DNA from: Falsochrobactrum shanghaiense | GTDB lineage: Bacteria; Pseudomonadota; Alphaproteobacteria; Rhizobiales; Rhizobiaceae | Reading direction: 5' to 3' | Assembly (NCBI RefSeq): GCF_003149535.1 | Contig: NZ_QGDB01000004.1 | Location: 312,501 to 376,500 of the forward strand | Length of the DNA stretch: 64,000 bases | In this document: positions 34,614 to 42,495 of the stretch, one piece after another | Layout of the letters: every line of letters begins with the position of its first letter | How positions within the stretch are numbered: position 1 is the stretch's first letter | Program-made: the position numbers and the translations under genes | The notes under the pieces: model-generated | What the model saw: only the letters and a program-made list of their open reading frames with translations | The model's database searches: none | Told to the model about the DNA's origin: nothing

Positions 34614-35327
34614 ATGGTGAGACGTACCTCGGATCCTTTATGGCGGCGGATTGCAAGCGACATTCAAAAGCAGATCGACGATGGTAAACTGGCACCTGGA
34701 GAGCAACTGCCGACAGAGATCAGCTTGAGCAAGCAGTTTTCCGTGAGTCGTTTTACCATCAGGCAGGCGCTCGCATCCCTGGAGCGGCAGGGCCTTGTGC
34801 AGATTGAACATGGGCGGGGGATTTTCGTTGCCGAACGCTCAATTCCATTTTTGCTCGACAGCCGCACCCGGTTCAGTGAAAATCTGAAGCGGCTGGGGTT
34901 AAGCGGCGAGCGTCGCTTCATCGATGCGACTCACGACGATGCATCCGAGACTGTCGCGGTGGCGCTTGACCTTTCGCCTGGCGATGAAATCATCACCGCC
35001 TCCGCACTTGCTATCGTTGATCATCGGCCAGCAGGCCTTATTACGGATTATTATGAAGCGGCCCGTTTTGCGGGAATCGACAAGTTGCTGCGCACGAATG
35101 CTTCAAGAACCGCCGCCCTCGCTGCTTATGGAATAAGCGACTATGTTCGGCACAGCACGCTGATCAGCAGCAGAATGCCATCTGGTGCAGAAGCAAAGCT
35201 TCTTAATATACCACGTACACGGCCATTGATAGAATCCACTAAGATCGATGTGGATACGACGGGACGCCCCCTGGCTTTTGGTGTGGCCAGCTTTTGTGGT
35301 GACCGTATTCAGTTTATGATTGAATGA
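34614..35327 (+). CDS. GntR family transcriptional regulator (HutC/UTRA subfamily, PhnF-like)
   Basis: A 237-residue regulator. The winged helix is at about residues 8-75 (WRRIASDIQKQIDDGKLAPG, then LSKQFSVSRFTIRQALASLERQGLV), and the UTRA ligand domain follows (LITDYYEAARF, IPRTRPLIESTKIDVDTTGRPLAFG). AGGAG precedes the ATG at 34614. Its position divergent from the DppA-like operon suggests that it controls that operon. PhnF-like regulators commonly sense phosphorus compounds, which fits the phosphodiesterase in the operon. Confidence 0.9.
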   Translation: MVRRTSDPLWRRIASDIQKQIDDGKLAPGEQLPTEISLSKQFSVSRFTIRQALASLERQGLVQIEHGRGIFVAERSIPFLLDSRTRFSENLKRLGLSGERRFIDATHDDASETVAVALDLSPGDEIITASALAIVDHRPAGLITDYYEAARFAGIDKLLRTNASRTAALAAYGISDYVRHSTLISSRMPSGAEAKLLNIPRTRPLIESTKIDVDTTGRPLAFGVASFCGDRIQFMIE

Positions 35328-35353
35328 AGTTTTTAGATCCCGTGTCTTTTAAA

Positions 35354-35398
35354 GCATGTCGCCTGAAAGTGGGAACCGGTTTCGGGATAACGACATGC
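35354..35398. repeat. Rhizobial-type palindromic repeat (GCATGTCG family)
   Basis: GCATGTCG and CGACATGC arms enclose a GGGAACCGGTTTC-containing centre. The tail (GTAAAAACAA...TTAAAGCGC) resembles repeats scattered through rhizobial genomes. It lies in the 426-base gap 35328-35753, which otherwise holds the transposase relic at 35513-35665. Confidence 0.65.
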
Positions 35399-35512
35399 GT
35401 AAAAACAACAACTTAAAGCGCAAGGAGCGAATCTGAAAGATCGCGACACACTTTAACGTCCGGGCGGCTCGTCTCACAATATATTCAGAAGGAGAGTTGG
35501 AGCAGGTTCATT

Positions 35513-35665
35513 TTATGATGGGTCATATCCGCATGCCGCGAAGTAGTTTGCCCATTCGGCAGGTTCGAACGATGTACTGACTTTGCCTACAGCATCCCAT
35601 AGCGCTTCGACAGAGCGTTCGACTTTGGCCCGCAGTCGAGCACCTGCCGCCCTATTGCTTCTCTG
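35513..35665 (-). pseudogene. IS630-family transposase C-terminal remnant
   Basis: On the minus strand the last ~45 codons (RLRAKVERSVEALWDAVGK, then WANYFAACGYDPS and a stop) match the characteristic end of IS630-type transposases (ERTVEALW...ANYFAAAGYD). Sequence upstream is not recognisable as transposase and contains frame breaks. It marks the left side of the CHAD-ParA-CYTH module. Confidence 0.7.
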
Positions 35666-35753
35666 ATGTCTGCAACCTGTGCGCGCAGGGGCGCGACTTG
35701 ACAAGGCAGTAATTGTATATACATTGCATATATCTTTCTTGTATGGGGCCTCT

Positions 35754-36014
35754 ATGACGGATATGCGCAAGACAGCGAAACGCAACAAGAAGGACAGTCA
35801 GCTGCTGATCCGTATAAGCAGCACAGAGCGTGAGCAGTTCCTGCAATTATGCAATGAGCTGGATACCAGCGCTGCTCGCGAAATCAGGCAGTTCATACGC
35901 GGGTTCATCAAGAAGAACACGTCGAAGGACAGCCGTTTGAGTAAGGAGACAATTCATGTCGAAGAAAAACGACGCCACGGAAAAGAAAGTGATTTCCCTC
36001 AAGCAGGAGATTAA
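35754..36014 (+). CDS. Small ribbon-helix-helix-like protein
   Basis: An 86-residue basic protein. The segment SQLLIRISSTEREQFLQLC followed by AAREIRQFIRGFIKK has the beta-strand/helix/helix pattern of a ribbon-helix-helix DNA-binding domain, with a basic N-terminal arm (KTAKRNKKD). I choose the ATG at 35754, with GGGG a few bases upstream. Its 3' end overlaps a 44-codon Lys-rich gene in another frame. It may be a small autoregulator or antitoxin-like protein; no toxin gene is adjacent. Confidence 0.62.
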   Translation: MTDMRKTAKRNKKDSQLLIRISSTEREQFLQLCNELDTSAAREIRQFIRGFIKKNTSKDSRLSKETIHVEEKRRHGKESDFPQAGD

Positions 36015-36090
36015 GAAGCGAAAAGCCAAGGTCTCGAACCATGAAAAAAAGATCAAGGCTCTGAAGAAGGCGGTGAAGAAGGCCGCCTAA
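35956..36090 (+). CDS. 44-residue lysine-rich peptide
   Basis: Begins MSKKNDATEKKVISLKQEIK and ends KALKKAVKKAA. More than a third of the residues are Lys, with a heptad-like spacing that predicts an amphipathic helix or short coiled coil. AAGGAG lies 8 bases before the ATG, a much stronger ribosome site than that of the gene it overlaps. A terminator hairpin follows 12 bases after its stop. It could bind nucleic acid or polyphosphate; this is inference from composition only. Confidence 0.55.
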   Translation: MSKKNDATEKKVISLKQEIKKRKAKVSNHEKKIKALKKAVKKAA

Positions 36091-36102
36091 ACCACGAACA
36101 GG

Positions 36103-36122
36103 AGGCCGCCATTGTGCGGCCT
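36103..36122. terminator. Hairpin terminator between the Lys-rich gene and sixA-like gene
   Basis: AGGCCGC and GCGGCCT pair around a CATTGT loop, followed by TGCTT. It lies between the stops of convergent genes and could serve both directions. Confidence 0.6.
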
Positions 36123-36147
36123 TGCTTGCGGCGGGGCCGATACAGGT

Positions 36148-36669
36148 TCAGTGGGAACGATCCAGCAGCCTGGGCGTGACAAAGCGGTCCAGTGTTCCGC
36201 CACCCGTGGCGACGACCGACCAGAACGCCAGATCGAAATCGATGACGGCAAGGCCGCCGGTCGGATATTTGTCCCGCAGGCGGGTGAGATCGCTCTCGGT
36301 GCCTGCACCGATGAGGATCGCCGCCAGATCTTCCAGGCCGGGGTTATGCCCGACCAGTAGCAGCGTTCGTACATCGTTCGGCGTCTCGTGGATGACGGCG
36401 AGAAGCTTGCGCGCAGGCGCCTCATAGATGCGCGGTTCATCAACTGCGGGGATAGTGGTAGCAAAGGCGGGGCTGGCGAGCGCCCAGGTTTCCTGCGTCC
36501 GGCGTGCAGTCGAAACGATGGCGAGATCGGGTATAAGACCCGCCTCCGCCATATAGGCCCCCATGATCGGGCCGGCACGAAAGCCGCGTTTCGCCAGCGG
36601 CCGGTCATGATCCGCCACACCTTCCGGCCAGTCGGATTTGGTATGTCGCAGCAGGATCAATCGTCGCAC
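36148..36669 (-). CDS. Histidine phosphatase family protein (SixA-like)
   Basis: A 173-residue phosphatase with the RHG-type motif RHTKSDW near residue 7 (the catalytic His) and the second His in LVGHNPGLEDL. SixA proteins remove phosphate from phosphohistidine or from small phosphorylated molecules. The start is GTG at 36669, with AGGAG 6 bases upstream; the longer frame to 36738 has no ribosome site. It is divergent from the RHH-CHAD-ParA-CYTH operon, which suggests a shared link to phosphate metabolism. Confidence 0.87.
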   Translation of the reverse strand: MRRLILLRHTKSDWPEGVADHDRPLAKRGFRAGPIMGAYMAEAGLIPDLAIVSTARRTQETWALASPAFATTIPAVDEPRIYEAPARKLLAVIHETPNDVRTLLLVGHNPGLEDLAAILIGAGTESDLTRLRDKYPTGGLAVIDFDLAFWSVVATGGGTLDRFVTPRLLDRSH

Positions 36670-36791
36670 GTTCTGCTCCTCCAGAGATTCTATGGATAGC
36701 CAACTATATGTGATGGCATCGCCTGCGTCGTTGCGCAAATTGCCATCTGCCGCATTTCATGACATCATGACGTCAAAAGATGGACAGGAAT

Positions 36792-36971
36792 ATGGGCAAG
36801 AACAGAAAGCCGAAAGACGAGGGTGAGAAGAAGAACACCTCCCTGCGCCTGTCGGGAAAAATGCTGAAAGCCCTGAAGATCAGGGCGATAGAGGAAGAAA
36901 CCAGCGTGCAGAAAATTGTCGAAAAGCTGATCGGGCAATATCTCGACCAACCACGAGAACCGAAAGCATGA
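36792..36971 (+). CDS. Small ribbon-helix-helix-like protein preceding the CHAD gene
   Basis: A 59-residue protein. A basic, Lys-rich arm (MGKNRKPKDEGEKK) is followed by NTSLRLSGKMLKALKIRAIEEE, then VQKIVEKLIGQYL, the pattern of the CopG/Arc fold. An upstream ATG at 36780 would add four residues. The stop overlaps the CHAD start by 4 bases, so it is co-translated with that gene. RHH proteins are frequent partners of ParA-type ATPases (ParG, omega), and a ParA gene lies in this operon. Confidence 0.72.
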   Translation: MGKNRKPKDEGEKKNTSLRLSGKMLKALKIRAIEEETSVQKIVEKLIGQYLDQPREPKA

Positions 36972-38485
36972 ATTTGGCCGATGAGATTTTTTACATGCCC
37001 GCGCAGCGGTTGGCCGAGCTTGCCGGAAACAATGTCGAGGGCCTGAAACCGGTTCTGGAATGGGCGGAGGATCGCCGCTCCTTCTCAATCCGCGACAGTT
37101 TCGACCAGAGCCTGCGCTTGTCGCAGCGGCTGCTCTTGGAGGATGGCGAGCGCTTGGAACTGCTTTCCGCCTCAGGCGGGGCAATAAGCCAGAACACGAC
37201 CCCCGAAGCCCGCTTCGTCGCGGATTTCACCGACGGGCCGGTGAAGGAGGCGCTGTCCGATCTGTCGCCGCTGCGCGCGTTTTTGCCCATCGCTTCGGGA
37301 GATGTGCGATCGGGGCGGCTGACTCTGGTGGACGACGAGGGTAAGACCCGCGCCCGCGCTCTGCTGCGCGAACTGGAGCCGGCCGAAGGCGAGACCGCCC
37401 TGCTGGTGGCGACGGAGGGATTGCGCGGCTATGACAGGGCGTTGCGCGATCTGGTCGCGCGCATCCGCGATTGCGGCGGCACATCGCTTTCCGCCGGCAA
37501 TCTCTACCGGATGATCGATCCGGCCTGCATTGCCTACAATCCAAAGCCCGTCATCGAGGTTGGCCGCAATGAGACCGCCTTCGATGCTGCCACCGACCTG
37601 ATCGACGGCTATCTGCCTGTCGCCCGCGTCAACGAAGCCGGCGTCATTGCCGATCTCGATACGGAATTCCTGCACGACTACCGCATTGCGCTGCGCAAGA
37701 TTCGCTCGGTCCTGAGCCTGTTCAAGGGCGTCTACGACCATGAGCAGACCGTTGAGCTGAAGGCGAGATTTTCCGCCCTGATGGCGCCGACAGGACAGCT
37801 ACGCGATCTTGACGTCTATCTCCTCGACCGGCAGCGTTTCTTCAACCTCGTGCCTGAGACGATGCATGGCGGGCTGGAAGCGATGTTCGAGCTGCTCGCC
37901 GACCGGCGCGCCGAGGCGCAGGCAGTGCTTGCGGAACATTTGCGCGGCAAAGCATACGGCAAGGAAATCAAGGCGCTGGCGAAACTGTTTTCCAAACGAA
38001 AGAAGCTCATGCCCGGCCCTAACGCCAGCCGCGCTTCCTATGATTTTGCCTGCGAGCTGATCTGGAAGCGTTACCGCAAGATCGGCCGCATCGCAGCCGG
38101 TATCACGATCAGGACGCCCGACGCCGAAATCCACGAATTGCGGATCGAGTGCAAGAAATTGCGCTATCTGATGGAGTTCTTCAGTCCCGTCTTTCCGAAG
38201 GATGGTTTCCGCAGTATCCTGAAGCCGCTCAAGAAGCTCCAGGATTCGCTCGGCCTGTTCAATGACAGGGCTGTCCAGCAGGTCAGGCTTCTGACTTTTT
38301 CCGACACGCTCGGCGGCGAGCCCCGCAAGCTTGAAATCGTGCAGAGCCTCGGGGCGCTGGTCGTCGTTCTCCATCAGAACCAAATGGCGGAGCGCGAAAA
38401 GATCGTCGCAGCCTTCACCAATTTCAACGGCGACAGGACGCAACAGACCTTCCGCCAGGTTTTCCATGCCGGAAAGGAAGGCTGA
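36968..38485 (+). CDS. CHAD domain-containing protein with degenerate CYTH-like N-terminus
   Basis: A 505-residue protein. The C-terminal ~290 residues form a CHAD domain, with the two diagnostic basic helices LHDYRIALRKIRSVLSLFKG and HELRIECKKLRYLMEFFSP. CHAD domains bind inorganic polyphosphate through conserved His, Arg and Lys. The N-terminal ~200 residues (FSIRDSFDQSLRLSQRLLLEDGERLELL onward) look like a decayed CYTH-type barrel without the ExExK motif. It is coupled to its neighbours on both sides (4-base overlap upstream; TGATG junction with the ParA gene). Confidence 0.85.
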   Translation: MNLADEIFYMPAQRLAELAGNNVEGLKPVLEWAEDRRSFSIRDSFDQSLRLSQRLLLEDGERLELLSASGGAISQNTTPEARFVADFTDGPVKEALSDLSPLRAFLPIASGDVRSGRLTLVDDEGKTRARALLRELEPAEGETALLVATEGLRGYDRALRDLVARIRDCGGTSLSAGNLYRMIDPACIAYNPKPVIEVGRNETAFDAATDLIDGYLPVARVNEAGVIADLDTEFLHDYRIALRKIRSVLSLFKGVYDHEQTVELKARFSALMAPTGQLRDLDVYLLDRQRFFNLVPETMHGGLEAMFELLADRRAEAQAVLAEHLRGKAYGKEIKALAKLFSKRKKLMPGPNASRASYDFACELIWKRYRKIGRIAAGITIRTPDAEIHELRIECKKLRYLMEFFSPVFPKDGFRSILKPLKKLQDSLGLFNDRAVQQVRLLTFSDTLGGEPRKLEIVQSLGALVVVLHQNQMAEREKIVAAFTNFNGDRTQQTFRQVFHAGKEG

Positions 38486-39234
38486 TGCGCATTATCGCCT
38501 GTTATTCCAACAAGGGCGGGGTCGGCAAAACTGCGACCGCAGTCAATCTCGCCTATGCCTTCGCCGCATCCGGCAAGCGCACATTGCTGTGCGATCTCGA
38601 TCCACAGGGCGCGTCGAGCTTCTATTTTCGCGTGAAACCGTCGAAAAAGCTGACCAAGGGCAGGTTCTTCGAAGATGTGGAGCGTTTTACCGGGGCCATC
38701 CGGGGCAGCGACTATGACAATCTCGACATTCTGCCCTCGAATATGAGCTTTCGCGAGTTCGATATTTTCCTGTCGCGGATGAAGAACAGCCGCTCACGGC
38801 TGAAAAAGGCGCTGAAGGCGGTCAAGGCCGACTATGATGTGGTAGTGCTTGATTGCCCGCCCAATATCTCGATGCTGTCCGAAAACGTCCTGCGGGCAGC
38901 CGATGCGGTGATCGTGCCGCTCATTCCGACGACCCTGTCGCAACGCACCTTCGAGCAATTGCTGGAGTTCTTTGGAGAAAGTGAACTGCCTGCCGACAAG
39001 ATCCATGCCTTCTTCTCCATGGTGCAGGGAACCAAGAAGCTGCATGGTGACACGATCGGCGAGATGGCCCTTTCTTACCCCGGCCGAATCATGACGGCGC
39101 AGATACCCTTCGCCTCCGAAGTCGAGCGCATGGGCCTGACCCGCGCCCCGGTTTTGGCCACCGCGCCGAATAGCGCCGCTGGAAAAGCCTATCAGACGCT
39201 GTTCGAGGAGATCGAAAAGCGGGTGGTCGCGTGA
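38485..39234 (+). CDS. ParA family ATPase
   Basis: A 249-residue deviant-Walker ATPase. KGGVGKTA at about residues 9-16 is the ParA/MinD P-loop. LLCDLDPQGASSFYF is the switch region, and VVLDCPPNISMLSENVL is the Walker B/switch II region. It starts on the last base of the CHAD stop and ends overlapping the CYTH gene. ParA proteins pattern DNA or large cargo on the nucleoid or membrane. Here the cargo may be what the CHAD protein binds. No ParB gene is visible; the small RHH protein upstream is the candidate partner. Confidence 0.9.
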   Translation: MRIIACYSNKGGVGKTATAVNLAYAFAASGKRTLLCDLDPQGASSFYFRVKPSKKLTKGRFFEDVERFTGAIRGSDYDNLDILPSNMSFREFDIFLSRMKNSRSRLKKALKAVKADYDVVVLDCPPNISMLSENVLRAADAVIVPLIPTTLSQRTFEQLLEFFGESELPADKIHAFFSMVQGTKKLHGDTIGEMALSYPGRIMTAQIPFASEVERMGLTRAPVLATAPNSAAGKAYQTLFEEIEKRVVA

Positions 39235-39689
39235 AGGAGATCGAGCGCAAATTCCTGGTCAGGGGCCCGGTGCCAGAGGGACTTGTCGGCAAGCCGATCC
39301 GACAGGGCTACATCACCGCCGCTTCGGATACAGCCGAAGTCCGGCTGCGCCAGAAGGGCGAGGCCTGTTTCCTGACAGTCAAATCCGGGGACGGGCTGGT
39401 GCGCGACGAATATGAGATCGCGATCGGCAAGCCGGAATTCGAAACGCTCTGGCCGCTTACCGAGGGCCGCCGGGTGGAGAAGACCCGTTACACCGGCAGG
39501 CTGGCCGACGGACTGGAATTCGAACTCGACGTGTTTGAGGGACATCTGGTTCCCTTGATGCTGGTCGAGGTCGAGTTTCCCTCTGAAGCTGCCGCCCGCG
39601 CATTCATCCCGCCGAACTGGTTCGGTGAAGACGTTACCGAGGACAAAAGCTACCGGAACAGTGCACTGGCGCTGTCCAGACCATCGTGA
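39231..39689 (+). CDS. CYTH domain protein (triphosphate tunnel metalloenzyme, inorganic triphosphatase-like)
   Basis: A 152-residue single-domain enzyme. The ExExK signature is EIERKFLV at residues 3-10. Tunnel residues follow in EVRLRQKG, FLTVKSG, RDEYEI, VEKTRY, ELDVFEG and LVEVEFPS, and the C-terminal EDVTEDKSYRNSALA is typical of the NeuTTM-like group, which hydrolyses inorganic triphosphate. The start is GTG overlapping the ParA stop (GTGA). Last gene of the operon, which associates a polyphosphate-binding CHAD protein, a ParA ATPase and a triphosphatase. Confidence 0.9.
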   Translation: MKEIERKFLVRGPVPEGLVGKPIRQGYITAASDTAEVRLRQKGEACFLTVKSGDGLVRDEYEIAIGKPEFETLWPLTEGRRVEKTRYTGRLADGLEFELDVFEGHLVPLMLVEVEFPSEAAARAFIPPNWFGEDVTEDKSYRNSALALSRPS

Positions 39690-39998
39690 TTGGCGTGCAC
39701 CTCGGCCCTGGCGCGCAGGCGGCGCTGCGAATGCACTTTTCCAGCGCCAGCGTCAAGATTGACCGGAGCCGCATGTTCTCCGCTTTGGCGGATACGCCCT
39801 CGATAGTGTCCCACGGAGGTGCACCCCGAATTTGGACCATGGAGATCTGGAATTTTCCGGGTTTAAGGCTCAATGCGGCGGGGATGCCGCCGCTGGTTAT
39901 GGTCCACTTCATCATGGTATCGAACACCTTATGTGGCGAATCCGAAATTGGCATTACTTTTGAGCGCGGTTGCGAGCGAATTCCGGGTTTCACCAGAA
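39690..39998. other. 309-base gap without a recognisable gene
   Basis: Between the CYTH gene and the end of phnE. Open frames exist on both strands, but none has a ribosome site or a recognisable domain. I see no clear repeat or terminator. It may contain decayed coding DNA. Confidence 0.4.
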
Positions 39999-40793
39999 TT
40001 ATTGCACGTTGGCGCGCAGCCGGTCGGTCAGAAATTCCATGGCCAGCACGATGGCAAAAATCACGAGAATGATGGTCGAGGCATTCTTGTACTGGAACAG
40101 ATCGAAGGCGACCTTGAGTTCCTGCCCGATGCCACCGGCGCCGACCAGACCGAGCACCACGGAAGCGCGTACGGATTTCTCCAATGCAAACAAGGTGGTG
40201 TTGATAAGTGACGGCATCGCATCCGGCAACACGGCCCCGCACAGGACCGAGAACCGGCTCGCCCCGATGGCAAAGAGCGCCTCTTGCGGCTTCTTGTCGG
40301 AATCTTCCATCGCCTCTGCAAAAAAGCGCCCGCAAAAGCCAATCGTATCGACCATGATGGTCATTGTACCCGCCACAGCCCCAAGCCCGACCGACGCCAC
40401 AAAGATGAGCGCCCAGACCAGATCCGGAACGGTTCGGAACAATGAAACAAGCATTTTGAACAGGTGCCGGAACAGTCCTGCCGGCGAAATTCCCTTGGCC
40501 GAAAGCCAGGCAATCGGGAGACTGATGACGACCCCGATAGCAGTTCCCACGAGGGCAATTTGAAATGTCTCGATCATCCGCCAGAAAACGCGCAGGAGAA
40601 AGCCGCTTTCGGTGTTGGGCGGCAGCATTCGTCCGACCAGCTCAGCCATGCGCGGCCCGCCTTGAGCAAGTTGCGCAGGCGAAGGCCCGACCTGCTGCAA
40701 CGAGACGATGAGCAGCGCTGCAACTGCGATCATGAGGCTGAAGGATAGCGGCGACAGGCGGGCAATGCGTGGCGGCACGGCGCTCTTACGCAT
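39999..40793 (-). CDS. phnE: Phosphonate ABC transporter permease PhnE
   Basis: A 264-residue inner-membrane permease with about six hydrophobic segments. The cytoplasmic loop KPQEALFAIGASRFSVLCGAVLPDAMPSLI is PhnE-like, and a VVLGLVGAGGIGQELKVAF segment follows, as in other PhnE proteins. The ATG at 40793 overlaps the phnC stop by 8 bases. It completes a single-permease phosphonate importer with PhnC and PhnD. Confidence 0.92.
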   Translation of the reverse strand: MRKSAVPPRIARLSPLSFSLMIAVAALLIVSLQQVGPSPAQLAQGGPRMAELVGRMLPPNTESGFLLRVFWRMIETFQIALVGTAIGVVISLPIAWLSAKGISPAGLFRHLFKMLVSLFRTVPDLVWALIFVASVGLGAVAGTMTIMVDTIGFCGRFFAEAMEDSDKKPQEALFAIGASRFSVLCGAVLPDAMPSLINTTLFALEKSVRASVVLGLVGAGGIGQELKVAFDLFQYKNASTIILVIFAIVLAMEFLTDRLRANVQ

Positions 40794-41535
40794 GAAACAC
40801 CTCCTGGAGAGCGTCACGGCTGATATTTCTGGTTGGCTCGTTGAAGAAAACAGAGCCCGACTTCAACGCGATGATGCGATCGGAAAACTCCAACGCGTGA
40901 TCCATGTCATGGGTTGTGTAGAGCGTCGTGATGCCGGCTTTATGCGAAAGCTCGGAAAAAAGTGCCATCACATCATGGCCCGATACCGGATCGAGGCTGG
41001 CTGCGGGCTCGTCGGCAATCAACAGTTGCGGCTTGCGCACAAGGGCTCTGGCAATAGCGACCCGCTGGGCCTGCCCACCCGACAACTCATCGGCGCGAGC
41101 GGCAGATTTGTGACAAAGACCGACCTGATGGAGGGCCTGCTGCGCGTCTTCGCGCCATTCCCGCCGGGCAATGGATTGATGCCAGGCGCGCCATGTTCCC
41201 GCCAGTCCCAGCTTGCCATGTACGACATTGGTGAGCACCGATTGGCGCGAGACGAGGCCGTGATGTTGGAACACCACGCCGATCTGCCGCCGCAGTCGCC
41301 GCAACTGGCCCGGCGACGGCGAAGCACCAATGTTCTCGCCAAGCGTGTTGACCTCGCCCCCGTTCAGCGGCAAAAGTCCGATCAGGCATTTGAGAAGTGT
41401 CGACTTCCCGGCCCCGTTAGAGCCGATCAGCGCCACGCGCTGCCCCGCGCTGATATCAAGTTCGATCCCGGAAAACACAATCCTGTCGTCGGCATATCTC
41501 TTGGTGAGACCGCGCGCGCGAATGATCTCCATCAT
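40786..41535 (-). CDS. phnC: Phosphonate ABC transporter ATPase PhnC
   Basis: A 249-residue ATPase. Walker A is GSNGAGKST, the Q-loop is VVFQHHGLVSRQSVLTNV (the PhnC form, followed by GKLGLAGTWRAW), the signature is [15 protein letters not shown], Walker B is LLIADEPAASLDP and the switch His is in TTHDMDHAL. It is separated from phnD by a strong hairpin and coupled to phnE by overlap. ATG ATG at the start gives a one-codon ambiguity. Confidence 0.93.
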   Translation of the reverse strand: MMEIIRARGLTKRYADDRIVFSGIELDISAGQRVALIGSNGAGKSTLLKCLIGLLPLNGGEVNTLGENIGASPSPGQLRRLRRQIGVVFQHHGLVSRQSVLTNVVHGKLGLAGTWRAWHQSIARREWREDAQQALHQVGLCHKSAARADELSGGQAQRVAIARALVRKPQLLIADEPAASLDPVSGHDVMALFSELSHKAGITTLYTTHDMDHALEFSDRIIALKSGSVFFNEPTRNISRDALQEVFHA

Positions 41536-41571
41536 GGTGTCTTATCCTGCTTTATGGGAGACGTTCGTCGT

Positions 41572-41604
41572 GCAAAAGAGGCAGATGCATTCTGCCTCTT
41601 TTGC
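41572..41604 (-). terminator. Intra-operon hairpin between phnD and phnC
   Basis: GCAAAAGAGGCAGA and TCTGCCTCTTTTGC form a perfect 14-base stem around a 5-base loop. It lies between the binding-protein gene and the ATPase gene, where partial termination or mRNA stabilisation often raises binding-protein output over the membrane components. Confidence 0.68.
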
Positions 41605-41624
41605 GGTGTCCCAGATTATTCCGC

Positions 41625-42482
41625 TCAATTGACGAAGTCGGTGAAGGTTTCGACGCCGATGGTGCGATACATGGAACGGACATAGTCATAGTCGGTGTCC
41701 TTGATGTCCGTCAGGAAAAACCCGCCTTCAAACTTTTTATTGTCCTCGCCCGTCACGACGGCCTGCATAAGCTCCGTGCCCTTTTGAGCAAAGGCATCGC
41801 GGACCTTGTTGAAGACTTCATCGGAAATGTCCTTGCGTGCGACCAGAATATCGTTGGGCAGGTCACGTCCGCGGGCTACTACAGCAAAAGCCTTGTCCGG
41901 GAATGCCTCACGCACGGAGGCGAGGTGGCTGAAATTGAGACCGATTGCGGCGATATCGCCACGGATCAGTGCTTCCGCCGCGACATTGCGCGAGATGATC
42001 ACCGGTTCGTAGTCCGCATTGTATTTAAGGCCGAAATCTGCCAGCGCCTGTGCCGGTCCAAGATGCTGCGAAGTGGAGCCAACCGAGCCGAAGGCAACTT
42101 TCTGGCCCTTGAGATCCTCGATCGAGCGAATTGGCCCGTTGGCAAGTACTGCCACCTGCGCGAAATAGTCCGGACGCTGCCAGGCAACGACGATCTTCGG
42201 CTGGCTGAGTTCTTTCATGACCACATATTCGGCAGGCCCGGTCAGAACCAGATCAACCTGTCCCGAATTCATCGCCTCAACAGCCGTCGTGCGCGAAGCC
42301 ACGGGATAAAGCTCGATATCCAGGCCGGTCGCTTCTTCCAGAGCCGTTTGGAAAGCGCCAAACTCCTGCTGCAAAGCCTCCAGACCTTCAATGTCCGTAA
42401 CGGCAAATTTGACTGGATCGGCAAGCGCGGGCATGGCGGTCGCAAGCGTGAGAGCGAGAGCCGCTGCGAATTTCTTGATCAT
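41625..42482 (-). CDS. phnD: Phosphonate-binding periplasmic protein PhnD
   Basis: A 285-residue binding protein. The signal peptide is MIKKFAAALALTLATAMPALA. Mature-chain features are EGLEALQQEFGAFQTALEEATG, VLTGPAEYVVMKE and LKGQKVAFGSVGSTSQHLGP, the phosphonate-binding-loop region of the PhnD/SsuA group. First gene of phnDCE, divergent from phnM with HutC-type operators between them. The ligand may be phosphonate, phosphate ester or phosphite; the cluster favours phosphonate. Confidence 0.92.
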   Translation of the reverse strand: MIKKFAAALALTLATAMPALADPVKFAVTDIEGLEALQQEFGAFQTALEEATGLDIELYPVASRTTAVEAMNSGQVDLVLTGPAEYVVMKELSQPKIVVAWQRPDYFAQVAVLANGPIRSIEDLKGQKVAFGSVGSTSQHLGPAQALADFGLKYNADYEPVIISRNVAAEALIRGDIAAIGLNFSHLASVREAFPDKAFAVVARGRDLPNDILVARKDISDEVFNKVRDAFAQKGTELMQAVVTGEDNKKFEGGFFLTDIKDTDYDYVRSMYRTIGVETFTDFVN

Positions 42483-42495
42483 AATTTTTCCTCTG

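Noticed and set aside
35754-36090. Toxin-antitoxin pair formed by the RHH-like gene and the Lys-rich peptide
   Set aside because: The second product shows no toxin motif and is far more basic than usual toxins; the evidence supports only two small proteins.
39686-40072. 128-codon plus-strand frame spanning the gap after the CYTH gene and the end of phnE
   Set aside because: Half of it is antisense to phnE; no recognisable domain.
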